Shown: positions 1 to 9,105, counted from the first letter of the stretch. The stretch is DNA of 64,000 nucleotides from Kaistia algarum (GCF_026343945.1 NZ_JAPKNJ010000002.1:248001-312000), one strand, 5' to 3'. Numbers and translations: made by a program. Notes: a model not told the origin generated them from the sequence alone.

Positions 1-881
1 TCGTCATGCGCGACGGCGAAAAGGTCGCCGAACTCGACGTGGCAACCCATACGAAGGCCGAATTCAGCCATTGGATGACCGGACGCGAGATCAGCGAGGC
101 CCGCTATCGGACCGACCCGAAGCTTGGCGACGCCTTGCTGGAAGTCGAGGGGCTGGGCTCGGGCAGCGCCTTTCGCGGGCTGTCGTTCTCCGTCCGTCGG
201 GGCGAGATCCTCGGGATCACCGGCTTGCTCGATTCAGGCCGCAACGAGCTGGCGCTGGCGCTGGCGGGTGTTGCGCCGGCGGACCAGGGCCGCATCCGGC
301 TGGGCGGCAAGATCATCGCACCGAAGAGTCCCGCGGCCGCCATCCGGGAGGGCATCGGCTATGTGCCCGAGGACCGGCTCACCGAAGGGCTGTTCCTGGA
401 GAAGCCGATCCAGGACAACATCACGCTTCCCGTTCTGAGCCGCCTTTGCGGCGCGCTGGGCATCATCAGCACGGGGCGTGCGCGCAAACTGGCCGAGAAG
501 ACCGTCGCCGACCTGCAGGTGGTCGCTCCCGACGTGACCGTACCGGTGCAGTCGCTGTCGGGTGGAAACCAGCAGCGCGTGCTTATCGGCCGCTGGCTGA
601 CGATCGAGCCCCGGCTTCTGATCCTGCACGGCCCTACCGTGGGCGTGGATGTCGGATCGAAGGACACGATTTTCCGTATCATTCAGCGTCTGGCCGATGA
701 GGGGATGGCGGTCGTGATCATCAGCGATGACCTGCCCGAACTGATCCAGAACTGCGACCGCATCTCGGTGATGCGGCAGGGCGCCATCGTCGCCACCTAT
801 GCCGCCGATTCCGTCAGCGAGGACGCGATCTATCAGACCATGGCCAGCGACGCCGAAGGCATGAAGGAAGGCGCAAAATGA
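1..881 (+). CDS. Sugar ABC transporter ATP-binding protein, RbsA/MglA type (5' truncated by window edge)
   Basis: The reading frame is already open at base 3, so the start lies outside the window. What remains is the inter-domain linker and the second nucleotide-binding domain of a two-domain sugar ATPase, about 290 residues. The signature LSGGNQQR is intact. The P-loop is the degenerate form usual for the second domain (GLLDSGRNE, no GKS/T). The Walker B region reads LILHGPTVGVDVGSK, where the family normally has LDEPT, so the Asp-Glu pair is missing and this half is probably catalytically weak. It overlaps the permease gene by ATGA, so the two are surely co-transcribed. The substrate is probably a pentose or a similar small sugar. 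Confidence 0.9.
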   Translation, partial: VMRDGEKVAELDVATHTKAEFSHWMTGREISEARYRTDPKLGDALLEVEGLGSGSAFRGLSFSVRRGEILGITGLLDSGRNELALALAGVAPADQGRIRLGGKIIAPKSPAAAIREGIGYVPEDRLTEGLFLEKPIQDNITLPVLSRLCGALGIISTGRARKLAEKTVADLQVVAPDVTVPVQSLSGGNQQRVLIGRWLTIEPRLLILHGPTVGVDVGSKDTIFRIIQRLADEGMAVVIISDDLPELIQNCDRISVMRQGAIVATYAADSVSEDAIYQTMASDAEGMKEGAK

Positions 882-1903
882 CCGATCTGGCCGCCCAACC
901 TGCCACCATTCCAGCCGGTCCGGCCGCCCGGGTCTGGGAGCTGATGAAGCGTCGTCCGGAGCTCTTCACGCTGGCGCTGACCATCCTGACGATCATCGTG
1001 GTGGCCATCGCCAACCCCGATTTCCTGGCCGTGAACAATCTGTTCGACATCCTGCGCGCCTCGGTCGTGCGCGGGTTGTTCGCGATGGGCGTGCTCGTCG
1101 TCCTCGCCGCTGGCGGGATCGACGTATCCTTCACGGCGATCGCCGCCTTCGTCATGTATGCGCTGACCATGCTGGTGACGAACGTCTTTCCCGGCATGCC
1201 GCTCTGGATCATCCTGCCCTTGGCAGCGATCGGTGGTGCCGCCTTCGGTGTGGTGAACGGCCTGCTCGTTCACACCTTGCGCGCGCCATCGCTGATCGTG
1301 ACCATCGGCACGCAATACATCATCCGCAGTTTCCTGCTGACCTTTGTCGGCACGGCGCTGTTCATGAACATTCCGCCCGCGATGGACGCCTTCGGCAAGG
1401 CGGCGATCTACACGCATGTCGGCGCGGACGGCGCGATCTCGATGCTGCCCGCGACCGTGATCGTGCTGGTCGTGGCGGCGCTGGTGACGTGGTTCATCCT
1501 TGAGCGCACGCTGATGGGTCGTGCGATTTTCGCCTCGGGCGGCAATCCGGCCATTGCGGAGCGGCTGGGGTTCAATCTGTTCCGAGTGCGGTTGTTCGTC
1601 TTCGGCTGGGCTGGGCTCCTGGCTGGCGTCGCGGGAATCGTGCATGTCGCCAGCAATCGCCTTGCCAATCCCTTCGACCTCTCCGGCATGGAACTGGAGA
1701 TCATCGCCGCCGTCGTGCTGGGTGGCGCGCGGATCACGGGCGGGTCAGGCACCGTCATCGGCACGCTGCTTGGGGTTTTTCTCATCACCATCGTCAGCAA
1801 TGTGCTGATCTTCGTCGGAATCCCCAGCACGCTACAATTGGCTATTGTCGGCGGCTTCATCCTGCTGGCAGGAACGATCTTCGCGCTTCGCAGCCGCGGC
1901 TGA
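878..1903 (+). CDS. Sugar ABC transporter permease, RbsC type
   Basis: A 341-residue, very hydrophobic inner-membrane protein with the length and layout of the RbsC/XylH permease family. It opens with a short cytoplasmic leader followed by repeated hydrophobic segments, and has the family-typical glycine-rich loop (VLGGARITGGSGTVIGTLLG) near residue 280. The start codon overlaps the stop of the upstream ATPase by ATGA. With that ATPase it would form the inner-membrane part of a ribose-type importer; the periplasmic binding protein is presumably upstream of the window. The PfkB kinase gene follows after 37 bases. Confidence 0.92.
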   Translation: MTDLAAQPATIPAGPAARVWELMKRRPELFTLALTILTIIVVAIANPDFLAVNNLFDILRASVVRGLFAMGVLVVLAAGGIDVSFTAIAAFVMYALTMLVTNVFPGMPLWIILPLAAIGGAAFGVVNGLLVHTLRAPSLIVTIGTQYIIRSFLLTFVGTALFMNIPPAMDAFGKAAIYTHVGADGAISMLPATVIVLVVAALVTWFILERTLMGRAIFASGGNPAIAERLGFNLFRVRLFVFGWAGLLAGVAGIVHVASNRLANPFDLSGMELEIIAAVVLGGARITGGSGTVIGTLLGVFLITIVSNVLIFVGIPSTLQLAIVGGFILLAGTIFALRSRG

Positions 1904-1940
1904 ACGGCCACAAGGCCGCGCTCAATCACAAGGGGGGAAC

Positions 1941-2885
1941 ATGAGCCACGATGTCTCGGTCATCGGCCTTTACATTCTCGACATTCTCGGCCGCCCGGTC
2001 GATGCGATCCCGGCCGGCGGGAATGTGGAGTTCATCGACGAAATCCGTCTGACCGTTGCGGGCACAGCCGGTGGCACGGTGGTCGATCTCGCCAAGCTGG
2101 GTCTGAACTGTCTTGCCGTCGGCGCGGTCGGCGATGACGAGAAGGCCGATTTCGTCCTGTCGACGCTGAAGAAGTTCGGCGTCGATACGGCGCTGATGCA
2201 GCAGCTCAAGGGGGTTCCGACCTCGGCGACGATCCTCAACGTCCGGCGGAATGGCGACCGCCCGGCACTGCACCAGCGTGGCGCCTCCGACCATTTCGAA
2301 GTGCCGGTCGCGGCGCTCGATGCCGTTCTGGCCCCTCCGATCATCCATCTGGGCGGCACGGGCTTGCTGGCGAAGCTGGACGGCGAGCCGAGCGCGCGGC
2401 TGCTGGCCGAGGCCAAGCGGCGCGGGCGCATCGTGACGTTCGATCTTCTGGGCGCGAATGCAGGCACCCTCGATCTGATCGCGCCTCTGCTGGCCAATAT
2501 CGACTATTTCATGCCTTCGATCGAGGAGGCCCGCCTGATCTCGGGCCAAGCCGATGTCGAGGCGGCAGGGCGGTTCTTCATCGACCGGGGGGTGAGGCAC
2601 TGCGTCTTCACGCTGGGCGGCGATGGGGTCTGCTTCATGGATCATGCCGGGCAGGTGATGCGCCAGCCCGCCTTCGACATTCAGGTCGTCGATACGACGG
2701 GCTGCGGCGATGCCTTCGACGCCGGCTTCATCACGGCGCTGCATCACAAGATGGATCTGAAAACCGCCCTGAATTTCGCACAGGCGTCGGCGGCGCTGGT
2801 GGCGACCGGTCTCGGGTCGGATGCCGGGATCCGGTCGTTCGGGGACACGATGGACTTCATGAACACCACGCCTGTCCGGTCCTAG
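1941..2885 (+). CDS. PfkB-family carbohydrate kinase
   Basis: A 314-residue ribokinase/PfkB-fold kinase, expected to phosphorylate the sugar imported by the preceding transporter. The PfkB signature DTTGCGDAFDAGF lies at residues 251-263, with Asp257 as the predicted catalytic base and the anion hole in the preceding glycines. The N-terminal lid region contains the AGTAGGTVVDLAKLG sugar-contact stretch near residue 40. ATG 1941 is chosen because AGGGGGG precedes it directly; longer frames upstream lie inside the permease gene. Its TAG stop shares the sequence CTAG with the stop of the convergent SorC gene. The downstream aldolase acts on ketose 1-phosphates, so C1 phosphorylation of a ketose is a reasonable guess, but the substrate is not shown. 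Confidence 0.9.
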   Translation: MSHDVSVIGLYILDILGRPVDAIPAGGNVEFIDEIRLTVAGTAGGTVVDLAKLGLNCLAVGAVGDDEKADFVLSTLKKFGVDTALMQQLKGVPTSATILNVRRNGDRPALHQRGASDHFEVPVAALDAVLAPPIIHLGGTGLLAKLDGEPSARLLAEAKRRGRIVTFDLLGANAGTLDLIAPLLANIDYFMPSIEEARLISGQADVEAAGRFFIDRGVRHCVFTLGGDGVCFMDHAGQVMRQPAFDIQVVDTTGCGDAFDAGFITALHHKMDLKTALNFAQASAALVATGLGSDAGIRSFGDTMDFMNTTPVRS

Positions 2886-3850
2886 CTGGCCAGCAGGGCC
2901 TCCGCGGTTTCCATATCCGTGACCAGATGCGTTGCGAAGCCGCCCTTCAGGGTTGCCCGCAGTGCATCGACCTTCCACGGACCGCCCGCGACGCAGAGCC
3001 GTCGCGGGATGGCGCGCAGCTCGGATAGTTCGATTCCCATCATGCGGTGGTCGAAATCGCGCGTGACCTGCCCGCCCTCGGCATCGAGGAACCGACAGAT
3101 CAGAACGGCCTTCGCGCCGATGGCCGCGTAAGCATCGATTTCCGCGTCGGTCGCCACATCGGCGATGCGCATGGTGCTTTCCGGCCCCAGACTGCCGACG
3201 CCGAAGACGATGGTGCGCGCCTGGCGGATCAGGTCGAACTGGTGTTTCAGGATTGGCTCGTTCCGCAGGGCGAGGCAAAGCTCCGCGCTGCTTAGCACGG
3301 CTGGGGCGTGCATGTTGACGCTGATGGCCCCGAGATTGCGCGCCATGATCGCCGTGCAAAGCTCCGAGGAGAATTCGCGCTTGCCCATGGATGAGCCGGT
3401 AACCTGGACGACGCTCAACCCTTCGACGGGTCGCGCCAGGGCGATGGCATCGGCCACCGCCAGGACCGTCCGCCCCCAGGAGACGCAGATGGTCTCGCCT
3501 GGCGAGATCATCCGCTCCAATTGCCGCGCACCGGCGGCGCCAAGGGCAGACAGGCGCTGCGTCGCGTCGGCGGGATTTCGGGGTATCACCAACGCCTCGA
3601 CGAGGCCGAACCGAGCTGCCAGCGCGCGTGCGACCGTGCTGCGCGCCATCACTTCCGCGCTCATCATGATGCGCACGGCGCCGCGTTCCCGGGCCTCTTG
3701 CAGGTAGTTCACGATGGTTGCACGCGAAACGCCGAGTTGGGCGGCGATCTCGCTCTGGTTCAACTGCTCTTCATAATAGAGCCAGGCCGCCCAGACGACG
3801 ACATCGTCAAACTCCGCCGGAACGATCGCGTCCGATACCATGTCGTGCAT
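2882..3850 (-). CDS. SorC/DeoR-type sugar-binding transcriptional regulator (EryD-like)
   Basis: A 322-residue regulator with an N-terminal helix-turn-helix (LNQSEIAAQLGVSRATIVNY, about residues 28-47) followed by a SorC-type sugar-phosphate binding domain. It is closely related in layout to the second regulator at 18114-19103. The start is ambiguous: ATG 3850 has a GAGGGGG only two bases upstream, whereas ATG 3841 has that purine run at 11 bases. The frame stays open far upstream, but that extension is antisense to the aldolase gene and is not real. The gene is divergent from the aldolase/dehydrogenase gene, across a 153-base gap holding inverted repeats, and it convergently meets the PfkB gene. 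It probably controls both, with a phosphorylated sugar as inducer. Confidence 0.88.
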   Translation of the reverse strand: MHDMVSDAIVPAEFDDVVVWAAWLYYEEQLNQSEIAAQLGVSRATIVNYLQEARERGAVRIMMSAEVMARSTVARALAARFGLVEALVIPRNPADATQRLSALGAAGARQLERMISPGETICVSWGRTVLAVADAIALARPVEGLSVVQVTGSSMGKREFSSELCTAIMARNLGAISVNMHAPAVLSSAELCLALRNEPILKHQFDLIRQARTIVFGVGSLGPESTMRIADVATDAEIDAYAAIGAKAVLICRFLDAEGGQVTRDFDHRMMGIELSELRAIPRRLCVAGGPWKVDALRATLKGGFATHLVTDMETAEALLAS

Positions 3851-3924
3851 GACCCCCTCGCAACCCTCGGTTCTTTGCACAGAATTCCGTGACTGCCAAC
3901 CGTTCGACAAATGCATCTTGCCTT

Positions 3925-3962
3925 TTGTCATCTCAATATGACAATTGACACTGCATTGTGTC
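3925..3962. promoter_or_regulatory. Candidate SorC operator: two inverted repeats with 6-base spacers
   Basis: TTGTCAT (3925-3931) and ATGACAA (3938-3944) form a perfect 7-bp inverted repeat around CTCAAT. Directly beside it, GACAC (3947-3951) and GTGTC (3958-3962) form a second perfect repeat, also with a 6-base spacer. Both lie in the divergent gap between the SorC gene and the aldolase/dehydrogenase gene, the expected place for the regulator to bind. The operator role is inferred from position and symmetry. Confidence 0.5.
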
Positions 3963-4003
3963 TGCGTGCGCGTTGCACCATCCGAACGCCAGAGAGAACC
4001 TCC

Positions 4004-6055
4004 ATGAAATCCAGCTGGTCTGACGCCGAATTCGAAGTGGTCGTGTCGGGATATGAAAGGGCGGAGATCAACCGCGACGTGGCGATCCGCACCTACACGA
4101 CTCGCCTGCTCGGCGCACAGTCTAGTCTGGTGCTGCACGGGGGCGGCAACACATCGGTCAAGACGGTGCTGCAGGATCATGATGGCACGCCGGTCGAAGT
4201 CCTCTGCGTCAAGGGCAGCGGCTGGGACATGGGCCAGATCGAGCCGCCGGGACTGCCAGCCCTTCGGCTGGAGCCACTGCGGGCGATGGTGAACTACGAG
4301 CACCTCTCCGATGACGACATGGTGATGCTGCAGCGCCGGTTGCTGCTTGATCCCTCGTCCCCGAATCCTTCGGTCGAGGCGGTCCTGCACGCGATCCTGC
4401 CCTTCAAGCATGTCGACCATACCCATGCCAACGCCATCGTGGCGCTGACGAACCAGCCGAACGGCGAGGCGATCATCCGGGCGCTCTTTCCCGAAATGAT
4501 CGTGGTTCCCTATGTGATGCCGGGCTTCGATCTGTCGAAAGCCTGCCTTAAGGCCTATTCGGAGAGGCCCGACGCGCCCGGGATGATCCTGTTGAAGCAC
4601 GGTATCTTCACCTGGTCCGACGATCCGCGCATCGCTTATGAGGCGATGATCGAGGCGATCGATCGGGCCGAACGACGGATCGCCGAAGGAAATCCCAGCC
4701 CGTTCGGACGGGCCGCGGCGCCGTCGCTGCCTCTCGCTAAGGCGGCCGACATTGCCCCGATCCTGCGGGGAGCGATCGCTTTGCCCGGCAAGCAGGAGGG
4801 AAGGCCGCGACGCTTCATCCTGGAACACCGAAGCAACCCGGACATCCTCGATTTCTGCGGCGCGCCCAATGTCGGCGATCTCGTCCGGCGCGGCAACGCG
4901 ACGCCCGAGCATGTCATCCACATCAAGCGTTTCGGCGTCGCCTTGCCCGCGCCCGTGGCAGGCGATCTGGGGTCCTGGGCCGAATTGGTGAGGGCGCGAA
5001 TTACGGAATATGTCGCCGATTATCAGGCCTATTTCGACCGCAACAATGCGCGCGTGGGGGGCGGCAAGACCATGCTGGACCCGATGCCGAGGGTCTTCTA
5101 CGTTGAGGGCCTTGGCATTTTCGCCGCCGGGCCGACCCGCAAGGCGGCCCGGATCGGCGCCGATGTGGCCGAGGCCACGATCACGGTGATCCGGGGCGCC
5201 GAAGGCATCGACCGCTTCGAAGCCCTGTCCGAGGAAGACTTGTTCGACATCGAATATTGGTCGCTGGAGCAGGCGAAGCTCGCCAAGCAGGCCGAGAAAC
5301 TGCTGACGCGGCAAGTCGCGGTCATCACGGGCGGGGCAGGTGGTTTGGGTCTCGCCATGGCCGAACTGCTGCACAGCGAGGGCGCGGAGATCGCGCTGAT
5401 CGACATCGATGCGGCGCGTGTGGCGGCCGAGGCGAAGCGTCTCGGCGGCCTCGGTCTCGCCTGCGATCTGACGGATGCAGGCGCGGTGGACGCGACGATC
5501 GCGCAGGTAGCCGAGGCGTTCGGCGGCGTCGACATCCTCGTGTCCAATGCGGGCGCGGCCTGGCAGGGCGCTCTGCTGGACGTTTCCGACAGCGACTTCG
5601 CCGCGGCGTTCGATCTGAACTTCTGGGGCCATCACTACATCGCCCGCGCCGTCGTAAGGGTCATGCTGAAGCAGGGGACGGGCGGTGCAATCCTGTTCAA
5701 CGTCAGCAAGCAGGCGGTCAATCCGGGTCCGGATTTCGGACCCTATGGCACATCGAAGGCGGCGCTGATGGCGCTGATGCGGCAATACGCGCTGGAGCAC
5801 GCGGCGGACGGCATCACGGTCAATGCGGTCAACCCCGACCGAATTCGTACCGGGTTGATGACCGACGCCATGGTCGCGGAGCGCGCTCGCGCCCGCGGCG
5901 TGACGCCCGAACTCTATATGCGAGGCAATTTGCTTCAGCGCGAGGTGACGGCGCGGGACGTGGCCGAGGCCGGACTGGCACTCATCACGTCGCGGGCGTC
6001 CACGGGAGCCGTGCTCACCGTCGATGGCGGTAATGTCGCGGCGATGATGCGCTGA
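4004..6055 (+). CDS. Fused class II aldolase / short-chain dehydrogenase (RhaD/RhaE type), copy 1
   Basis: A 683-residue two-domain enzyme. Residues 1 to about 430 are a class II (zinc) aldolase of the rhamnulose-1-phosphate aldolase type, with HVDHTHANAI at 136-145 (His139 and His141 as likely metal ligands) and KHGIFTW at 198-204. Residues 435-683 are a short-chain dehydrogenase with the TGGAGGLG cofactor loop (442-449) and catalytic Ser568, Tyr581 and Lys585. Known relatives cleave a ketose 1-phosphate to dihydroxyacetone phosphate and an aldehyde, which the second domain oxidises or reduces. ATG 4004 is chosen because the paralogue starts at the equivalent Met; the upstream extension would run through the operator. 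It is convergent with the GpsA-like gene across a terminator-like hairpin. Confidence 0.92.
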   Translation: MKSSWSDAEFEVVVSGYERAEINRDVAIRTYTTRLLGAQSSLVLHGGGNTSVKTVLQDHDGTPVEVLCVKGSGWDMGQIEPPGLPALRLEPLRAMVNYEHLSDDDMVMLQRRLLLDPSSPNPSVEAVLHAILPFKHVDHTHANAIVALTNQPNGEAIIRALFPEMIVVPYVMPGFDLSKACLKAYSERPDAPGMILLKHGIFTWSDDPRIAYEAMIEAIDRAERRIAEGNPSPFGRAAAPSLPLAKAADIAPILRGAIALPGKQEGRPRRFILEHRSNPDILDFCGAPNVGDLVRRGNATPEHVIHIKRFGVALPAPVAGDLGSWAELVRARITEYVADYQAYFDRNNARVGGGKTMLDPMPRVFYVEGLGIFAAGPTRKAARIGADVAEATITVIRGAEGIDRFEALSEEDLFDIEYWSLEQAKLAKQAEKLLTRQVAVITGGAGGLGLAMAELLHSEGAEIALIDIDAARVAAEAKRLGGLGLACDLTDAGAVDATIAQVAEAFGGVDILVSNAGAAWQGALLDVSDSDFAAAFDLNFWGHHYIARAVVRVMLKQGTGGAILFNVSKQAVNPGPDFGPYGTSKAALMALMRQYALEHAADGITVNAVNPDRIRTGLMTDAMVAERARARGVTPELYMRGNLLQREVTARDVAEAGLALITSRASTGAVLTVDGGNVAAMMR

Positions 6056-6063
6056 GGCAGTAC

Positions 6064-6097
6064 CCGAGCGAGCCGGAGGCTTTCCGGCTTCGCTCGG
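6064..6097. terminator. Terminator-like hairpin between convergent genes
   Basis: Bases 6064-6077 (CCGAGCGAGCCGGA) pair with 6083-6097, with a single bulged T at 6089 and a 5-base loop, giving a 14-bp GC-rich stem. It sits between the convergent stops at 6055 and 6116. No strong T run follows on either strand, so termination strength is uncertain. Confidence 0.6.
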
Positions 6098-6115
6098 TCC
6101 GGCCGTTGAGACCCA

Positions 6116-7165
6116 TCAGTGAAACCGCGAGAACTCCAATAGAAGAGGCTCGTCCCGGCAGATGGCCGCGATGATAGCCCGCGTCAGCGGCATGGCCTCG
6201 GCGTCGAGCCGGCCGTCGGCCATCATCCGCTCGATCGTCGGCCCGAGCTCCAGCGCGAGATTGGCGCCTTCGACGGTATCCATCGGCATGTGGTCGGATT
6301 TGGCCTGAGAATAGGGCAGGCCCAATCCGAGCAGCCGCCCCATCCTGCCATTGCGTCCGGCCTGGCAGGTCACATAGAGATCGCCGGCGCCGGCAAGGCC
6401 GCCGACGGTTGCGGGGTCCCCGCCGAGCGCGACGACGAGTTCGCGCATCTCCTTCAGCGCCTGGGTGAAGGTGGAGGCGGAGAGGTTGTGCATCAGAGCG
6501 GCGTTCGGCGCCTTGCCGTCGCGCTCCAGCCGTCCGCCGACCGAACCGACGGAAATCGCATAGAAGTTCTTGAAAGCGGCGCAGACCTCGACGCCGATGA
6601 TATCGTCGGTAACGCTTGCATGGTAGTAGGGCGAGCGCAGCAGGCCGAGAGCGCGGCCAACTTCGGATAGATCCTCGCCGGTGACGATCACCGATGTATC
6701 CCGCTGCGCCGCCAATTCCCCAGCGATGCAAGGGCCGCCCACGGCCATGACCGGAACGGCAAAGCCGCTGCGCCGATGGAGCTCGCGTTGAACCTGCGCG
6801 GGCAGCACTTCGATAGTGGTGCCGTCCGTCGCCAGTCCTTTCGTGATCATCAGGATCGGCGTCGGTCCAGAGAGGGTGGCGACCAGTCGGTCGATCGCCC
6901 AGCCGACGCCGGCCGAGGACACGCCGAGGATGATGAGGTCCGGCGTCTTGGCGAGGGCATCCCCCAGATCTGTCCAGTCACGAGCTTTCACGGCCTCCGG
7001 CAGCGTGATCCCGAGGCGGGGATGCCAGCCATTGCCGGCGACCGAGCGGATGATCTCCGTATCGAGATGCGTGCCGACCAGCGTTACGCTCGCGCCATGG
7101 TTGGCCGCCGGCAGCGTCATGGCGCTTCCCATGACGCCGGCACCCAGGATGACGATCTCAGCCAT
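6116..7165 (-). CDS. NAD(P)H-dependent glycerol-3-phosphate dehydrogenase family protein (GpsA-like)
   Basis: A 349-residue member of the GpsA family, which interconverts sn-glycerol 3-phosphate and dihydroxyacetone phosphate. The N-terminal Rossmann loop is GAGVMGSA (8-15). Lys109 (ITKGL) and Lys199 (CAAFKNFYAI) match the family's active-site lysines, and GGLAGAGDLYVTC is the C-terminal signature. It is the last gene of the FGGY kinase/ABC transporter operon and overlaps the transporter ATPase by 8 bases. That points to catabolic oxidation of a polyol phosphate made by the kinase rather than lipid biosynthesis. A good GGAG lies 8 bases before ATG. Substrate identity is inferred from context only. 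Confidence 0.85.
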   Translation of the reverse strand: MAEIVILGAGVMGSAMTLPAANHGASVTLVGTHLDTEIIRSVAGNGWHPRLGITLPEAVKARDWTDLGDALAKTPDLIILGVSSAGVGWAIDRLVATLSGPTPILMITKGLATDGTTIEVLPAQVQRELHRRSGFAVPVMAVGGPCIAGELAAQRDTSVIVTGEDLSEVGRALGLLRSPYYHASVTDDIIGVEVCAAFKNFYAISVGSVGGRLERDGKAPNAALMHNLSASTFTQALKEMRELVVALGGDPATVGGLAGAGDLYVTCQAGRNGRMGRLLGLGLPYSQAKSDHMPMDTVEGANLALELGPTIERMMADGRLDAEAMPLTRAIIAAICRDEPLLLEFSRFH

Positions 7166-8243
7166 GGATCGCGCTCCGAGTCTCGCGATCGAACAGATGC
7201 ACCCGGTCGAGCAGCGGCGTCAGCCGGATGTCGGAACCCGGCGCCCATCCCAGACGGTCGCGCGAGACCGTGCAGATCTCCTGGCCCTCGACATCCGCGT
7301 AGATATGGATCTCCGGACCGGTAGGCTCGACCACCGAAATCCGTCCCGGCACGCCGAGAGCGCCGGCCTGATCCGCCGGCAGCGGCATCAGATGTTCGGG
7401 CCGAATACCGTAGACGATTTTCTGTCCCGGTCGGACCGGTGCCTTCGGCGGCAGCGGCCAGACATTCGCGGCGGTTCGAACCACCGGCAGCCCATTCTCG
7501 CCCGAAACCTCGCCGTGGATGAGGTTGATGCCGGGTGAGCCGATGAATTCGGCGACGAAGAGGTTCAGCGGATTGTCATAGATATCCAGCGGGCGTCCGA
7601 CCTGCTCGATATGCCCGTCGCGCATGATCACGACGATGTCGGCCATCGTCATGGCCTCGATCTGGTCATGGGTCACATAGACCGTCGTGGTTCTGAGGCG
7701 CTGGTGCAACTCCTTGATCTCGGTACGCATCTGCACGCGGAGCTTGGCGTCGAGATTGGAGAGCGGCTCGTCGAACAGAAATACATGCGGATCGCGAACG
7801 ATGGCGCGGCCCATCGCGACGCGCTGGCGCTGTCCGCCCGAGAGCTGGCGCGGCAGCCGGTCGAGATAGGGCTCCAGACCGAGGATCTGCGCTGCCTCGT
7901 CGACACGCTTCTTGATCTCGGCCTGGCTCGTCTTCTTCAGCCTCATGGAGAAGGCCATGTTGTCGAAGACGTTCATATGCGCGTAGAGCGCATAGTTCTG
8001 GAACACCATCGCGATGTTGCGATCCTTGGGATGCACGTCGTTGACGACCTGCGACCCTATCGAAATCTTGCCGGACGTGATGGATTCGAGCCCGGCGATC
8101 ATGCGCAGCAGCGTCGATTTTCCGCAGCCCGACGGCCCAAGCAGCACGACGAACTGTCCGTCGGGAATGTGCAGGTCGAGCCCGTGCACGACTTCGAGCG
8201 CCCCGTAGTTCTTCCGGATGTCGTCGATGGTGACGGATGCCAT
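7158..8243 (-). CDS. Carbohydrate ABC transporter ATP-binding protein, UgpC/MalK/MsmK type
   Basis: A 361-residue ATPase with one nucleotide-binding domain and a C-terminal OB-like regulatory domain, the normal length for the MalK family. Walker A is GPSGCGKST (36-44), the signature is LSGGQRQR (134-141) and Walker B is FLFDEP with Asp158-Glu159. ATG 8243 follows the HAD gene's TGA by one base; the longer frame upstream would overlap that gene. It should energise the MalF/MalG-type permeases at 10658-12459. ATPases of this family are often shared, so it is also a candidate partner for the ATPase-less transporter at 59012-62134. Confidence 0.93.
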   Translation of the reverse strand: MASVTIDDIRKNYGALEVVHGLDLHIPDGQFVVLLGPSGCGKSTLLRMIAGLESITSGKISIGSQVVNDVHPKDRNIAMVFQNYALYAHMNVFDNMAFSMRLKKTSQAEIKKRVDEAAQILGLEPYLDRLPRQLSGGQRQRVAMGRAIVRDPHVFLFDEPLSNLDAKLRVQMRTEIKELHQRLRTTTVYVTHDQIEAMTMADIVVIMRDGHIEQVGRPLDIYDNPLNLFVAEFIGSPGINLIHGEVSGENGLPVVRTAANVWPLPPKAPVRPGQKIVYGIRPEHLMPLPADQAGALGVPGRISVVEPTGPEIHIYADVEGQEICTVSRDRLGWAPGSDIRLTPLLDRVHLFDRETRSAIHG

Positions 8244-8244
8244 G

Positions 8245-9105
8245 TCAGCGCGCTCCCTTTCCGATACCGGATGCGACGGGTGCATCCTGTCTTGCCGCCA
8301 GAATCTGGCTGGCGATTTCAACGAAGCCCTGTCCGCCGCGCCCCGTCGTCACATAGGCGGGCTTCGCCGCGAGGCTGTCGGCGAAATCCATGATGTTGGC
8401 GACGCCGCAGGACGAGGGAAAGAAGCCGAACATCGGAACGTCGTTCGGGCTGTCGCCGCAGAAGATGAAGCGGTCGCGCGCCTGGTCGACGTCGATGCCG
8501 AAGGCCTCGGCAAGAAAGCGCCGCGTCATCGACAGCTTGTCCCAATTGCCGAACCAGCCATTCACATGGATGGACGACGCCTTGGCCACCGCGCCAGCTT
8601 CGTCGAAGAGTTCCAGGATGCGGTCGATGTCCTTCGGCGGTAGCGGCGGCACGTCCTCGCAGAAATCGATGGCAAGATCGGCTTCGCGGTAGAGCTGATC
8701 CGAGGCGACCGCAGATCCCGGTACGTCCGCCAGGATCCGCTCGGCGAGGGCGGCGAGCTTCACGCGACTGGCCTTTCGTTCGGCTTCCGTGGCGACGAAC
8801 TGGCGGATCATCCGCCGGGCCGCGTGATCGTAGCGGAATGAGAAGGCGCCATTCTCGCCGACGACCCCATCGACGGGCCAGAAGCGGGCAATCATGTCGC
8901 ACCAGCCGGCGGGCCGGCCGGTGATCGGAATGACCAGCAGCCCGGACTCCCGCAGCCGCTCCAGCATGGCGTAGGAGGCAGCCGGCAGGTGCCCGTCCGA
9001 GGTGATCGTGTCGTCAATATCGGTCAGGACGCCGATCAGGTTGCGACATACGGAGCCGGGCAGGGACGCAATGGGTTGCATGCTCAATCTCGTAGTTTCC
9101 GCCAT
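8245..9105 (-). CDS. HAD-superfamily (Cof/IIB-type) phosphatase
   Basis: A 286-residue haloacid-dehalogenase hydrolase. Motif I is DIDDT (29-33, nucleophile Asp29 and acid/base Asp31), a Thr follows in motif II (VIPITGRP), and motif IV is FCGDSPNDVPMF. The large cap between motifs II and III places it with sugar phosphatases such as sucrose-phosphate or mannosyl-3-phosphoglycerate phosphatases. ATG 9105 overlaps the kinase stop (ATGA); Met9 at 9081 is an alternative start. A phosphatase inside a kinase operon is unusual. It may remove phosphate from a dead-end product or complete a salvage step, but the substrate is unknown. Confidence 0.82.
   Translation of the reverse strand: MAETTRLSMQPIASLPGSVCRNLIGVLTDIDDTITSDGHLPAASYAMLERLRESGLLVIPITGRPAGWCDMIARFWPVDGVVGENGAFSFRYDHAARRMIRQFVATEAERKASRVKLAALAERILADVPGSAVASDQLYREADLAIDFCEDVPPLPPKDIDRILELFDEAGAVAKASSIHVNGWFGNWDKLSMTRRFLAEAFGIDVDQARDRFIFCGDSPNDVPMFGFFPSSCGVANIMDFADSLAAKPAYVTTGRGGQGFVEIASQILAARQDAPVASGIGKGAR

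Noticed and set aside
3851..5800. Upstream extension of the SorC frame to give a 972-residue protein
   Set aside because: The extension is antisense to the aldolase/dehydrogenase gene and crosses the operator; SorC regulators are about 320 residues.
6116..7165. Calling the GpsA-like gene the housekeeping glycerol-3-phosphate dehydrogenase of lipid synthesis
   Set aside because: It is the last gene of a catabolic transporter/kinase operon and overlaps the ATPase gene, so a pathway-specific role is more likely.
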